Source of the DNA: Archangium violaceum
GTDB lineage: Bacteria; Myxococcota; Myxococcia; Myxococcales; Myxococcaceae
Reading direction: 5' to 3'
Length of the DNA: 64,000 nt
Assembly: GCF_016887565.1 (NCBI RefSeq)
Contig: NZ_CP069396.1
Coordinates: 2,011,001-2,075,000 of the forward strand
Position 1 is the stretch's first letter. The number at the start of each line of letters is the position of its first letter. The position numbers and the translations under genes were made by a program. This document shows positions 1 through 8,389 of this stretch, one piece after another. The notes below the pieces were generated by a model that made no database searches, was not told the origin of the DNA, and saw only the letters and a program-made list of their open reading frames with translations.

Positions 1-341
1 TCCGCGCGGCTCTCCCTCCGGTCATCCCGCGCCTCGGCCCTGGCCTGCGCCATCTCGGTGCGGCCCTCGGCCAGCTCGGCCCTCAGCAGCTCGCGCAGCC
101 GGTCATCCACGGCGGCCAGCTCGGCGTTGTTCCTGCGGGCCCGCGCCGCGTCGAAGCGCGCCAGCACGCGCTCCAGCTCGGCCACGTCCATCCGGTCGTC
201 CGCGCGCTGGGCGGTGTCCTGGCGCACCTCGTGGCGATCCTGCGCACGTTCGATGCGGTCCCGCTGGGACTGGGCGTGCGCGGAACCGGCGAGGAGGAGG
301 GAGGCAACGAGCGCGGAGGAGAGGGCGTTCAAGGTCTTCAT
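1..341 (-). CDS. Secreted charged helical protein (C-terminus beyond window)
   Basis: The reading frame opens at an ATG at 341 on the minus strand and runs off the left edge without a stop, so only about the first 113 residues are visible. Residues 1-24 form a clear signal peptide (basic start, Leu/Ala-rich core, SAHAQ cleavage region). The rest is almost all Arg, Asp, Glu and Ala in helix-like heptads with repeated RxDRxE/ERxQDR patterns, suggesting a periplasmic coiled-coil or helical-bundle protein. No family is recognised. Its upstream neighbour on the same strand is the lipoprotein at 472-1674, with a 130-base gap, so shared transcription is possible but not shown. Confidence 0.7.
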   Translation of the reverse strand, partial: MKTLNALSSALVASLLLAGSAHAQSQRDRIERAQDRHEVRQDTAQRADDRMDVAELERVLARFDAARARRNNAELAAVDDRLRELLRAELAEGRTEMAQARAEARDDRRESRA

Positions 342-471
342 GTTGGAAGCTCCAGAGGTTGTCTTCGTGAACACCCATCTGGACGGAGGCGCCGGGCCCT
401 TATTTCAAATCGGCGCCGTCATACTTCGTCATGAAGCCGCAATGTGCGCGAAACGCGGGGGGTGCACGCCG

Positions 472-1674
472 CTACTCGAAGAGGGAGAGCTCTCGGAAGT
501 CGGCCCGATTCATCAGCCCTTCGCCCACCACGCGCAGGCGCACCTGCGTCACCGCGGGAGCCTCCGGAGCGAGCGGCACGTCGAGGAATCGCTCCATGCC
601 CAGGCGATTCGTGAGCTGGGCGTTTCGGGCCCTGCGGCGGGTCTCGAGGGTGGCCCGGCCGAGCACTGTCCACTCCTGCCCATCCACGCTCCCCTCCACC
701 ACCACCGCTTCCGTATGACCGGCACTGGCGAAGCCGCGCACCACTGCCTGGCGCAGCTTCTTCGGGGTCGGCAGCCGCACGCGTAGCTCATTCAGGGGCA
801 CGGATTTGATCGTCTCCAGCTTCCCATCCGTCAGCGGGCACGTGTCGACGAACGGCTCGCAGGCCGCCCCCCGGCTGACCGGCACGAGCCCTCCGGACGG
901 CAGCGCCACGGAAGCACTCGCCCACTCGACATAGAAAGACAGGTAGCTGTCGTTCAGGCTCACCATCGGTTTGAAGGTCCAATCGCCATCGATGAAGACG
1001 GACGTCCGCGCCACGGGCGCCGCGAAGTCCTCCAGGATGGAGCGGCTCACGGCCAGCGTCTCCTTCGGGCTCGGGCTCCACCAGAGGATGCCGTCTCCAC
1101 TGCGCAACTCCAGCCAGAGCGAGGGCGGACTGGGGTTGGGCTCGGTGTGCCGGGAGCCATCTGTTTCGATGATCGTCCAATCATTGGAGGTGGCCGAGGG
1201 AGGAATCTCCAGGGTGGGAAGGGGTGCACCCAGCGCCAGCATCACCCCGTCCGCCGTGGGCGTGGTGTGGAGGTCCGCTTGCCAGGGGAGGAGCGCGGGC
1301 AGCTCCACGTCGCCTCCGTGGAGGTTGAATCCGAGCCAGCTCTCCGAGCCGTCCTCTTCCTGGCGGTGGAGCCGGAACGCATGCAGGCTGAAGGAGTAAT
1401 CCCTGACTTGGCTCCGGGTCTCCTTCACCAGCAGCTCGAGCGTGTAGCTGCCATCTGGCTCCGTCGTCACCTCGCGGAAGGGCTCGAAGACGGACACGGT
1501 GGGCGTCGAGCCGTCGTAGGCGGTCTTGCGCTCGAACATCAGGGTCGTGCCCGCGAGCGGAGTGCCATCGGCGTGCAGGGCCCGCCCGTACACGAAGAGG
1601 GGATCCTCCGGGTACAGGGTGCCGCAGCCGGTGGCCAGCAGGGACAGGGCCAGGAGGGAAGCACGGGTCTTCAT
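472..1674 (-). CDS. Surface lipoprotein with carboxypeptidase-regulatory-like and discoidin-like parts
   Basis: A 400-residue lipoprotein. Residues 1-17 are a signal peptide ending in a lipobox (LLATGC), so Cys17 should be lipidated. Residues about 28-110 (GRALHADGTPLAGTTLMFE, followed by a PDGSYTLEL turn) resemble the carboxypeptidase-regulatory Ig-like fold. The last 120 residues have an F5/8-C (discoidin)-like pattern ending VTQVRLRVVGEG...FRELSLFE, which suggests sugar or surface binding. The start codon lies one base past the stop of the TonB-dependent receptor, so the two are almost certainly one operon. By analogy with other receptor-lipoprotein pairs it may be the outer-leaflet partner of that receptor, but the family assignment is by pattern only. 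Confidence 0.8.
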   Translation of the reverse strand: MKTRASLLALSLLATGCGTLYPEDPLFVYGRALHADGTPLAGTTLMFERKTAYDGSTPTVSVFEPFREVTTEPDGSYTLELLVKETRSQVRDYSFSLHAFRLHRQEEDGSESWLGFNLHGGDVELPALLPWQADLHTTPTADGVMLALGAPLPTLEIPPSATSNDWTIIETDGSRHTEPNPSPPSLWLELRSGDGILWWSPSPKETLAVSRSILEDFAAPVARTSVFIDGDWTFKPMVSLNDSYLSFYVEWASASVALPSGGLVPVSRGAACEPFVDTCPLTDGKLETIKSVPLNELRVRLPTPKKLRQAVVRGFASAGHTEAVVVEGSVDGQEWTVLGRATLETRRRARNAQLTNRLGMERFLDVPLAPEAPAVTQVRLRVVGEGLMNRADFRELSLFE

Positions 1675-1675
1675 G

Positions 1676-4426
1676 TCAGTAGCTCACCTTCACGCCGAGC
1701 AGCGGCAGCACCACCGGCGGCACGTCCATGGGTTTGCGGTCGGCGAACACGTCAGTGCCTGGCCAGTCCTCGGTCGTGTACGTGTAGTCGTACGCGAGCA
1801 CCTCCCGCTGCAGGGAGAGGTTGAGCACGTCGAGGTAGGCGTCCACCACCACCGCGTCCAGCGTCCACGTCTTGGAGATGCGCGCGTCCACGCGGAAGTA
1901 GGGCGGCAGGCGCTCGGCCCGGTCCGGGTCGGTGCGCACCCAATGCTCGACGCCCTCCTCGTCCCGCACCACGTGCATGTTGCGCGAGCTGAGCTCCCCG
2001 GTCTCGGGCCGGCCGGTGTTGAAGTGCACCACCGCGCCCACCGTGAGGTTGCCGGGGAAGCGGTAGCTCAGCGCGGCGTTGAAGACGTGCACCTGCTCGA
2101 AGGCGAAGGGCAGGTAGCCCTCGCCCTGGCCCACCACCTGGTCCTGGTCGTCGTAGCGGTCGAAGCGCGCCCAGCGCTTGCTCTGCTGGAAGCCGTAGGA
2201 CACCCAGCCGAACCAGTTGCCCCCGAGCGGGTGGCGCGCCATCAGCTCCAACCCGTACGCGTACCCGTGCGAGGCCGGGTCGGGCGCGGGCGCGTTGCGG
2301 CGCCGCCGGTTCTCCAGCAGTTGCTCGAAGCTGAACTCCACCGTGCGCGGCAGCGGGTTGTACCAGGCGTCCGCGGACAGCTCGAGCCCCTCCAGGGCCT
2401 TCCACTCCGCGCCCAGGTCGAACTGCATTCCATTCTGCAGGCCGTAGCGCAGGCCCGCCGCGTCCATGACCGGTAGCTGGACGAGCACCGTGGGCGGCTG
2501 GTGGTAGAGCCCCGCGCCGGCCTTCAACGTGAGGCTCTCGGTCATCGCGTGGCGCACCGCCAGCCGCGGCTCCAGCGTGTAGTAGGAGATGCCCGGCACC
2601 AGGTGCCAGGAGTCCCCTCGCAGGCCCGTCACCACCGACCACCGCGCGTCCGGCTTCCAGCTCAGCTCGCCGTACAGGCCCGAGAACGTGGCCAGCGTCG
2701 AGGGCCGCCGCAGCGCGTCCGTCGGGTCATCGCCCCGGGTGCCCGGAGGAATCGCGATGCCGGTGAGGGTGAACCCGCCGCGGCGGTGCTCCACGTCCGC
2801 GCCCAGCGACAGCGACAGCGTGTCCGTGAGCCCCTTGCTCCAGCCGGCACGCGCACGGAAGGTCTGCTCGGCCATGCCGAACTCACCGACCTTCGTCGGG
2901 CCTCGCCTGGCGGTCGTCCCCAGCTGGTCCAGGCCCCAGGTGAGGCCCACCTCCGCCTCGCCTCCCCACAGCGGGTGCTGCCCGCGCAGGTCCACCCGGT
3001 GGAAGCGCATGGCCAGGTCTCCGGCGTAGTCGTTCTTGCTCTCGGCCTTCAGGCCCAACAGGTCCGAGCTGCCGAAGACGAGCAGCCGCAGCCGCCCCTC
3101 GCCCACCTTCTGTTCCACCCGCGCCTGGTAGTCCCAGAAGTCCGCGCGGTAGCCGGAGCTCACCTCCTCGCCGCTCGTGACCGAGAGGGCGTTGGCCGCC
3201 AGCGACACCAGCAGCGCCGAGTAGCTGAGCCGCCCCGACACGGTGACGCTCGTGCCCGTCTCCTCGATGGGCACCTCCACGAAGCCACCCGCGTTGAGCA
3301 GGTCCGCGTACGCGCTGGCGTGCAGCCCCTTCTCTCGCGGCCGGCTGAGCCGCCCATCCACCGCTCCCCCCAGCGTCCTCCCGTAGCGCACCGGCGGCGC
3401 CCCCGCCTGGAAGTCGATGGAGTCGATGAACTCCGGGTGCACCACCGCGGGGCCCAGCAGCAGGTGGTACAGCATCGGCACGCGCACCCCGTCGATGGAG
3501 TAGCCCGTCGCCGCCGGCTGGCTGCCTCGCACCACCGGGTACGAGAGGCCCGAGGCCACGCTCCCCACTCCCGGCATCAGCATCACCACCCGGAAGGGAT
3601 CCCCCTGCGTGCCCGGTACTTCGCGCACCTCCTGGTCGTGCAGCGTGATGCGGGAGACCTCCGTGCGCTCACGGTCTCCTCGCACCACCGTCTCGTAGGG
3701 ATTCACCACCAGCGGCTCCAGGCCGTAGCGCACCTCCAGGCGCTGGTCCTCCTTCAGCTCCTCGCGGAAGTCCGCCGGCTTGTAGCCGGGCGCTGAGACG
3801 TGCACCTCTTGGAGGCCGGGCTTCAGCGCGAGCTCGAAGTGGCCCTCGGCATCCGTGGTCACCGTCGCGCCGTTCACCGTCACCGCCGCGTCGCCCAGCG
3901 GCTTCCTCGTGCCCTTGGAGCGGATGAGGCCCGTGAGCACCGTCCGGCTCGCGGGCTCGGCCGGAGGCTCGAAGCGGTAGGTGAAGGGGAGCCGCACAGA
4001 GACCGGCGTGCCGTCCAGTGTGGCCGGAGTGAAGCGGAGTCCGGTGGCCGCGCGCACCGCCGCGTCGTTGAAGGCCGCCTCGGCTCCCTGTACCACCTCG
4101 GCCCGCTCGACCGTCCCCTGCTCGGTGAGGAGCAGCTCCAGCGTCACCGTGCGCGGCCCCGTCCAGTCTCCCTCCGGATACTGGGCCGGCGCGTCCGTGA
4201 GCAGCGTGGGCGGGGTGAGGGTCGTCATCCCCGCATCGGGTGTCTCGACCACGAGCCCTCCGTCGAGGGCTCGGACCTCTTGTTCCCGGGTGATGAGCGT
4301 TCCCGTCTCCGCGGGTTGGGCTCCGGCCGGCGAGGCCAGCACCACGAGCAGGAGCGCCAGGAGGCCGCTCCATCCCAGGATGGGGCGTTTCGTGAAGGGG
4401 AGGGGGACGGGCAGGTGACGGCTCAT
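1676..4426 (-). CDS. TonB-dependent outer-membrane receptor with N-terminal TonB-C-like domain
   Basis: A 916-residue outer-membrane receptor. A signal peptide covers about residues 1-36 (ASPAGAQ). Residues about 68-152 look like a TonB C-terminal domain (a QYPEGDWTGPRTVTLELLL strand, FNDAAVRAATGLRFTPATLDG helix and strand), which normally sits in the inner-membrane energiser rather than in a receptor. A carboxypeptidase-regulatory Ig domain follows at about 160-235, then a plug (VPGTQGDPFRVVMLMPGV, VVRGSQP, YSIDGVRVP) and a beta-barrel to an aromatic C-terminus (VKVSY). This layout occurs in some myxobacterial receptors. Substrate unknown. It is followed after one base by the lipoprotein gene. 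Confidence 0.9.
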   Translation of the reverse strand: MSRHLPVPLPFTKRPILGWSGLLALLLVVLASPAGAQPAETGTLITREQEVRALDGGLVVETPDAGMTTLTPPTLLTDAPAQYPEGDWTGPRTVTLELLLTEQGTVERAEVVQGAEAAFNDAAVRAATGLRFTPATLDGTPVSVRLPFTYRFEPPAEPASRTVLTGLIRSKGTRKPLGDAAVTVNGATVTTDAEGHFELALKPGLQEVHVSAPGYKPADFREELKEDQRLEVRYGLEPLVVNPYETVVRGDRERTEVSRITLHDQEVREVPGTQGDPFRVVMLMPGVGSVASGLSYPVVRGSQPAATGYSIDGVRVPMLYHLLLGPAVVHPEFIDSIDFQAGAPPVRYGRTLGGAVDGRLSRPREKGLHASAYADLLNAGGFVEVPIEETGTSVTVSGRLSYSALLVSLAANALSVTSGEEVSSGYRADFWDYQARVEQKVGEGRLRLLVFGSSDLLGLKAESKNDYAGDLAMRFHRVDLRGQHPLWGGEAEVGLTWGLDQLGTTARRGPTKVGEFGMAEQTFRARAGWSKGLTDTLSLSLGADVEHRRGGFTLTGIAIPPGTRGDDPTDALRRPSTLATFSGLYGELSWKPDARWSVVTGLRGDSWHLVPGISYYTLEPRLAVRHAMTESLTLKAGAGLYHQPPTVLVQLPVMDAAGLRYGLQNGMQFDLGAEWKALEGLELSADAWYNPLPRTVEFSFEQLLENRRRRNAPAPDPASHGYAYGLELMARHPLGGNWFGWVSYGFQQSKRWARFDRYDDQDQVVGQGEGYLPFAFEQVHVFNAALSYRFPGNLTVGAVVHFNTGRPETGELSSRNMHVVRDEEGVEHWVRTDPDRAERLPPYFRVDARISKTWTLDAVVVDAYLDVLNLSLQREVLAYDYTYTTEDWPGTDVFADRKPMDVPPVVLPLLGVKVSY

Positions 4427-4540
4427 TCAGCCGGAAGACACCCGAGCCCCGTTCCACGGTCATCCGGATTTTCCCGCGAGATTTCCGGCTCGGGGTTCTT
4501 CTTGAGGTGCGAGGGGGTGCACTCAGGGTGCTTCAGATAA

Positions 4541-4574
4541 CCCTCACCCCGTCCCTCTCCCAGAGGGAGAGGGG
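4541..4574 (+). repeat. Dispersed palindromic repeat, copy 1
   Basis: Pattern CCCTCACCCC, two bases, then CCCTCTCCC-AGA-GGGAGAGGG, a perfect 9-bp stem with a 3-base loop (4553-4573). It lies just 3' of ygfZ. Three more copies (19309-19341, 52431-52463, 54196-54229) share the stem and the CCCTCACCCC flank and differ in the loop. It behaves like an intergenic REP-type element that could act as a transcript end. Confidence 0.8.
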
Positions 4575-4575
4575 A

Positions 4576-4603
4576 AATTGCCGCGGGGGAATTGCCGCGG
4601 GGG
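4576..4603. repeat. Tandem duplication of a 14-base unit
   Basis: The unit AATTGCCGCGGGGG occurs twice in a row directly after the palindromic repeat and ends 10 bases from the stop of ygfZ. It contains CCGCGG and has no evident function; replication slippage is the simplest explanation. Confidence 0.75.
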
Positions 4604-4612
4604 AGGTGGGGC

Positions 4613-5680
4613 TCAGGGCAGGGGGAGGGTCGAGACGGTCGCCTCGGTCGGGCCCTCTCCCACCGTCAGCACCGTTCCCGGCTCCAGGTGGTCCCGGTGC
4701 ACGTACCCCAGTGCCACCGTCTGCCCCTTGCCCGGCGAATGCACCACGGTGGTGACCCATCCCACCTTTTTTCCGTTCTTCTTCAGCTCGGTGCCGGGCG
4801 CCGCCTCGGTGGTTCCCAGCAGGAGTCCCGTCAGCTTCCGGTTCATGTGCCCCCGGAAGGTGGCCCGGGCAATTACCTCCTGCCCGATGTAGCACCCCTT
4901 GTTGTACGAGATGGCATGCGTGAGGTTCGCCTCCAGCGGAATGGTGGTCTCCCCCATGTCCTGTCCGAAGCGCGGCACCCCCGCCTCCACTCGCAGCACC
5001 TCCAGCGCCCTCCAGCCCAGCGGCTTCAGCCCGAGGGCCCCACCCGCCGCCACCAGCGCCTTCCACACCGCTTCCAGCCCACTCCGGGGCACCAGCAGGT
5101 CCACCCCGTGCGGCTCCACCCGGGTGCTTCCCACGCCCAGCACCTCCTGGCCCGCCAGGGTGATGGCACGGGTGGCGTCCTGGGGCAGGGGCTCGAACGG
5201 GCTCCCCTGCACGGCACCCAGCAGGTCGGCCGTCCGGGGGCCCAGCAGCCGCAGTACCCCCAGCTCGTCCGTGGCGTCGTGCAGCTCCGCGTCCTCGGAG
5301 ATGAGGTACTTCTCCAGGAACTCCCGGACCTTGGCTCCCATCCCGGGCTCCATGTCCAGCAGCAGGTCGGCCTCGCGCCGCACGACGCGGGCATCCGCCA
5401 CCATGGACCCCTTCACGGTGATCATCGCCGCGTAGGTGGCCGCTCCGGAGGCCAGGCCCTTCACTTCCTGGGTTACCATCCCGTGCAGGAAGCTCGCGCG
5501 GTCCTCGCCGGTTATCCGCAGCGCTTCCCGGTAGGTGGCATCATGGAGGGCCACCGCTTCCCGGGCCGCCCGGTACTCGGCCTCCCCATCTCCATGGTCG
5601 GCCACGACCTCCCGACCGTTGACGTCCTGGAAGCGGGCGCCTGCCTGCTCGTGAAGAAAATGCAGAGACAGCGGTTCCAT
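4613..5680 (-). CDS. ygfZ: YgfZ/GcvT-family folate-dependent iron-sulfur cluster repair protein
   Basis: A 355-residue member of the YgfZ (COG0354, IBA57) family, which uses tetrahydrofolate to help maintain Fe-S enzymes such as MiaB. The diagnostic motif KGCYIGQE is present, with the conserved Cys at about residue 263, followed by a C-terminal GcvT-like barrel (EPGTVLTVGEG). Residues 1-250 match the aminomethyltransferase-like domains. Length is normal for the family. The gene is divergent from the cupin gene, with only 38 bases between the starts, so the two probably share a promoter region. Confidence 0.92.
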   Translation of the reverse strand: MEPLSLHFLHEQAGARFQDVNGREVVADHGDGEAEYRAAREAVALHDATYREALRITGEDRASFLHGMVTQEVKGLASGAATYAAMITVKGSMVADARVVRREADLLLDMEPGMGAKVREFLEKYLISEDAELHDATDELGVLRLLGPRTADLLGAVQGSPFEPLPQDATRAITLAGQEVLGVGSTRVEPHGVDLLVPRSGLEAVWKALVAAGGALGLKPLGWRALEVLRVEAGVPRFGQDMGETTIPLEANLTHAISYNKGCYIGQEVIARATFRGHMNRKLTGLLLGTTEAAPGTELKKNGKKVGWVTTVVHSPGKGQTVALGYVHRDHLEPGTVLTVGEGPTEATVSTLPLP

Positions 5681-5718
5681 GACCGTCGCTATATAGAGGC
5701 CCGGGAGTGAATGCCACG

Positions 5719-6045
5719 ATGGATGTCAGATACCTGTCGGACTTCCAGGGCTTCTCGGCCGAGAAGCTCCAGAAGCACAACCTTTTCAAGTCGGAGCGCT
5801 TCTTCCTGGACGTGTACTGCCTCACGCCCGGCCAGTCCCAGAAGCCCCACCGGCACGCCACCTCGGACAAGGTGTACCTCGTCCTCGAGGGGCGCTGCCG
5901 CTTCCGCATTGGCACCGACGAGGCCTCCCATGGCCCTGGTGCCGCCATTTCCGCCCCCGCGGGCGTCGAGCACGGCGTCACCAATGACGGCCCCGACAAC
6001 GCCCGCCTCCTCGTCCTGATGACCCCTCCTCCGGAGCACGCATGA
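5719..6045 (+). CDS. Small single-domain cupin protein
   Basis: A 108-residue cupin with the first metal-ligand motif (PHRHATSDKVYLVLEGRCR) and a second-motif-like stretch (APAGVEHGV). Small stand-alone cupins bind a metal or a small ligand; the substrate cannot be inferred. The ATG at 5719 is preferred because it has a GGGAG at 5703-5707; an in-frame GTG at 5707 would add four residues. The stop overlaps the ATG of the VKOR fusion gene in an ATGA arrangement (6042-6045), indicating translational coupling with that membrane oxidoreductase. Confidence 0.85.
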   Translation: MDVRYLSDFQGFSAEKLQKHNLFKSERFFLDVYCLTPGQSQKPHRHATSDKVYLVLEGRCRFRIGTDEASHGPGAAISAPAGVEHGVTNDGPDNARLLVLMTPPPEHA

Positions 6046-7379
6046 GCAAGAAGGCCAATCCGCCCCCTCCCGTCCCGGTCCGCGGCGCCCAGGTGCTGCT
6101 CGGCCTGGCCCTCGCCGAGAGCGCGCTCTCCATCTTCCAGTGGTTGGAGCTCCTCACCCTGCGCGCCGGTGGCACCACCGTGTGTGGCATCTCCGAGCGC
6201 GTCAATTGCGAGACGGTGTGGAACTCCCCCTTCGCCAGCACGGTGCACGAGCTGCTGCGCATCCCCGTGGCCGGGCTCGGCCTGGTGTGGGGCATCGTCG
6301 CGGTGGCGCTCTCCGCCCTCTACCTCGTGTGGCAGCGCAACGGGCACACCGTGCGGCCCGCCACCAACGGCTTGCGTCTGGTGGCCGCCGCTGGCGTGGG
6401 CGCCAGCCTCGTCTTCGGCGCCGCGAGCGCGAGTGCCGGCGCGCTGTGCCTCACGTGTCTGGGCACCTACGTCCTCACGATCGCCTTCGCCCTCGTGGCC
6501 TGGCGGGGCCTGCCCGGCCCCGTCCTGCCCCAGACGGGTGAGTGGGGCCGCGCCCTCCAGTGGACGGGGGGCTTCGCCGTGGCCGCGTACGTGGCGCTGC
6601 TCGTGCCCGGCCAGCAGACGCCCAAGGCCTCCGCCGCCCTCCAGGCCCTCGCGGGCTCGCCCACCACGGACGCCCCCGGCTCACTGGCGGCCTACCTGCG
6701 TGGACTGCCGCAGCCCGAGCAGCAGGCCCTCGCCAACGCGCTGGCGCTCTACCGCCAGTCCTCGCCGAAGCCGGCTACCGCGCCCGCGCGCCGCCTCTAC
6801 GGGCCCGTGAACGCGCCGGTGAAGATGGTGGAGTGGACGGACAGCCGGTGCCCCCACTGCAAGAACCTGGTGGAGGCGCTCGCCCTCATGAAGAAGCGTC
6901 TCCCCGAGGGCAAGCTGTCCCTGGAGGCCCGCCAGTTCCCGCTCGACAGCGAGTGCAACACGGCCATGGCCCGGCAGCACACCGATGGTTCCGGCATCCG
7001 CTGCACGGCGGCCAAGGCGCAGATCTGCCTCGAGGACGCCCCCGACTACTGGGAGCTGCGCGAGAAGCTCTTCGCCGCCCAGATGTCGCTCACCAGCCCC
7101 GATGCGGTGCTGAGCGTCCTCTCTTCCGGCTCCGTCTCGCGCGAGCAGCTCCAGGCCTGCATCGCGAAGCCGGAGACGACCCAGAAGCTGCAGGAGGATC
7201 TCGCGTACGCGAAGCAGCACGGGGTTCGCGGCACGCCGCTGGTGGTCATCAACGGCCGCGAGGCGCGGGCCATCCCGTCCTTCCTCTACGCGCTCATCAT
7301 GGCGAACGGGGACGCGAACGACCCCGCCTTCCAGGTGCTGCCCCAGACGCAGCCCTTGCAGGCGCGGGACCAGCACTGA
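6042..7379 (+). CDS. Vitamin K epoxide reductase fused to a DsbA-like thioredoxin domain
   Basis: A 445-residue membrane thiol oxidoreductase that introduces disulfides into exported proteins. The N-terminal half (about 15-190) is VKOR: a loop Cys pair (Cys48, Cys56), the quinone-proximal CLTC pair (Cys136/Cys139) and four or five hydrophobic segments. The C-terminal half (about 245-440) is a DsbA/thioredoxin fold with an active-site CPHC (Cys270/Cys273) and the cis-Pro region VRGTPLVVING. VKOR passes electrons to quinone and the DsbA domain oxidises substrates, so the fusion is a self-contained disulfide machine, a known bacterial arrangement. Its start overlaps the cupin stop. Confidence 0.93.
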   Translation: MSKKANPPPPVPVRGAQVLLGLALAESALSIFQWLELLTLRAGGTTVCGISERVNCETVWNSPFASTVHELLRIPVAGLGLVWGIVAVALSALYLVWQRNGHTVRPATNGLRLVAAAGVGASLVFGAASASAGALCLTCLGTYVLTIAFALVAWRGLPGPVLPQTGEWGRALQWTGGFAVAAYVALLVPGQQTPKASAALQALAGSPTTDAPGSLAAYLRGLPQPEQQALANALALYRQSSPKPATAPARRLYGPVNAPVKMVEWTDSRCPHCKNLVEALALMKKRLPEGKLSLEARQFPLDSECNTAMARQHTDGSGIRCTAAKAQICLEDAPDYWELREKLFAAQMSLTSPDAVLSVLSSGSVSREQLQACIAKPETTQKLQEDLAYAKQHGVRGTPLVVINGREARAIPSFLYALIMANGDANDPAFQVLPQTQPLQARDQH

Positions 7380-7390
7380 GCGGGCGGTTC

Positions 7391-7768
7391 ATGGGCAAGC
7401 GTGACAAGAAGCCCGAGACGCCCGCCCCGGCGGCGCCCTTCCACAACCCCTTCTCGGCGCTGGGCGTGAAGCGCGAGGAGCTGCCCCCCGGGCCGGCTCC
7501 CGCGCCGGTGAAGGCCGAGGAGCCCAAGGGCCCCGCGCGCGCCGTGGTGCGCATGGAGCGCAAGGGCCGTGGGGGCAAGGAAGTGACGGTGGTGGAGCAG
7601 CTCGGGCTGCGGGAAGCCGAGCTGGAGAAGTGGCTCAAGGCCCTCAAGGGCTCCCTGGGTTGTGGGGGCGTGGTGGAGGGCGAGGCCCTGGTGCTGCAGG
7701 GCGACCAGCGCGAGCGTCTGCCCGCGCTCCTGGAGGCCCGCGGCGTGCGCCGCGTCACCGTGGGCTGA
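7391..7768 (+). CDS. SUI1/eIF1-like translation factor (YciH family)
   Basis: A 125-residue protein. The first 55 residues are Pro/Ala/Lys-rich and disordered-looking. The last 70 form a SUI1 (eIF1/YciH) domain: RMERKGRGGKEVTVVEQLG, then LKGSLGCGGVVEGEALVLQGDQ and a closing RGVRRVTVG strand. Bacterial members are thought to act in translation initiation accuracy. It starts 11 bases after the VKOR-DsbA stop. The start at 7391 is the only ATG giving the usual MGKRDKK opening; the same frame reads far upstream, but that part is antisense-style noise over the VKOR gene. Confidence 0.9.
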   Translation: MGKRDKKPETPAPAAPFHNPFSALGVKREELPPGPAPAPVKAEEPKGPARAVVRMERKGRGGKEVTVVEQLGLREAELEKWLKALKGSLGCGGVVEGEALVLQGDQRERLPALLEARGVRRVTVG

Positions 7769-7890
7769 GGCTCTTCCGGGCCGTCCGCGCGGATACGTCC
7801 GGGCGTGGACGGCCGGACGGGCCGCGGGCTTGTTCGACGGCGGGTCGAGGGACTCCAATGGAGTCGCCTCCCTCCGTCAGGAGCCTGGAT

Positions 7891-8385
7891 ATGCCCGGAG
7901 CACGCTCACGGCTTCATTGGCTGGCCCTGTTGCTGCTGGTGTCCTCGGGATGTGGGCGCACCGGTCCCAGAACCAGGACCATCGTCACGGGCAGGATAGA
8001 GCCGGGGCAGATCCATTTCGTCACGATCGTCAAGCCCAGGAAGGATGAGCCGAGCGGCTGGCGCGCGGCCTGTATCCGCATCAACATCCAGAGAGCGAAT
8101 ACGGGAGAGTCGTTCCTTTGTGGATTTGGCGTTGAGATGCCGATCCAGAACGACGACGGCCCCATCTCCCTCCCGCTCGCACAGCGCATCACGGCGGAGC
8201 GCATCCATGAGGCCGCCGAGGTGGTTTTCAGCTCCGCTACACCCGCGTCTGGTCTGGGCTTGTTGTGTGAATCCCTCAAGAAGACGCTCAAACCCATGCT
8301 TTGGGCATCCATCGAGGGTTCACGTGTGAAGACATCATGCCATAAGAAAGCCATACCCGTTCAGCTTGGCAATCTCGTCCCCTAG
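7891..8385 (+). CDS. Lipoprotein of unknown function
   Basis: A 164-residue lipoprotein. The ATG at 7891 has an AGGAG at 7880-7884 and gives a compact signal peptide ending in the lipobox LLLVSSGC, so the mature protein starts at Cys21. An in-frame ATG at 7858 would put 11 odd residues in front of the signal. The mature part has no recognised family; it contains four further Cys (ACIRINI, LCGFGVE, LLCES, TSCHK) that could form two disulfides. The next gene starts 4 bases after its stop, so the two are probably co-transcribed and may work as a pair. Confidence 0.75.
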   Translation: MPGARSRLHWLALLLLVSSGCGRTGPRTRTIVTGRIEPGQIHFVTIVKPRKDEPSGWRAACIRINIQRANTGESFLCGFGVEMPIQNDDGPISLPLAQRITAERIHEAAEVVFSSATPASGLGLLCESLKKTLKPMLWASIEGSRVKTSCHKKAIPVQLGNLVP

Positions 8386-8389
8386 TCCC

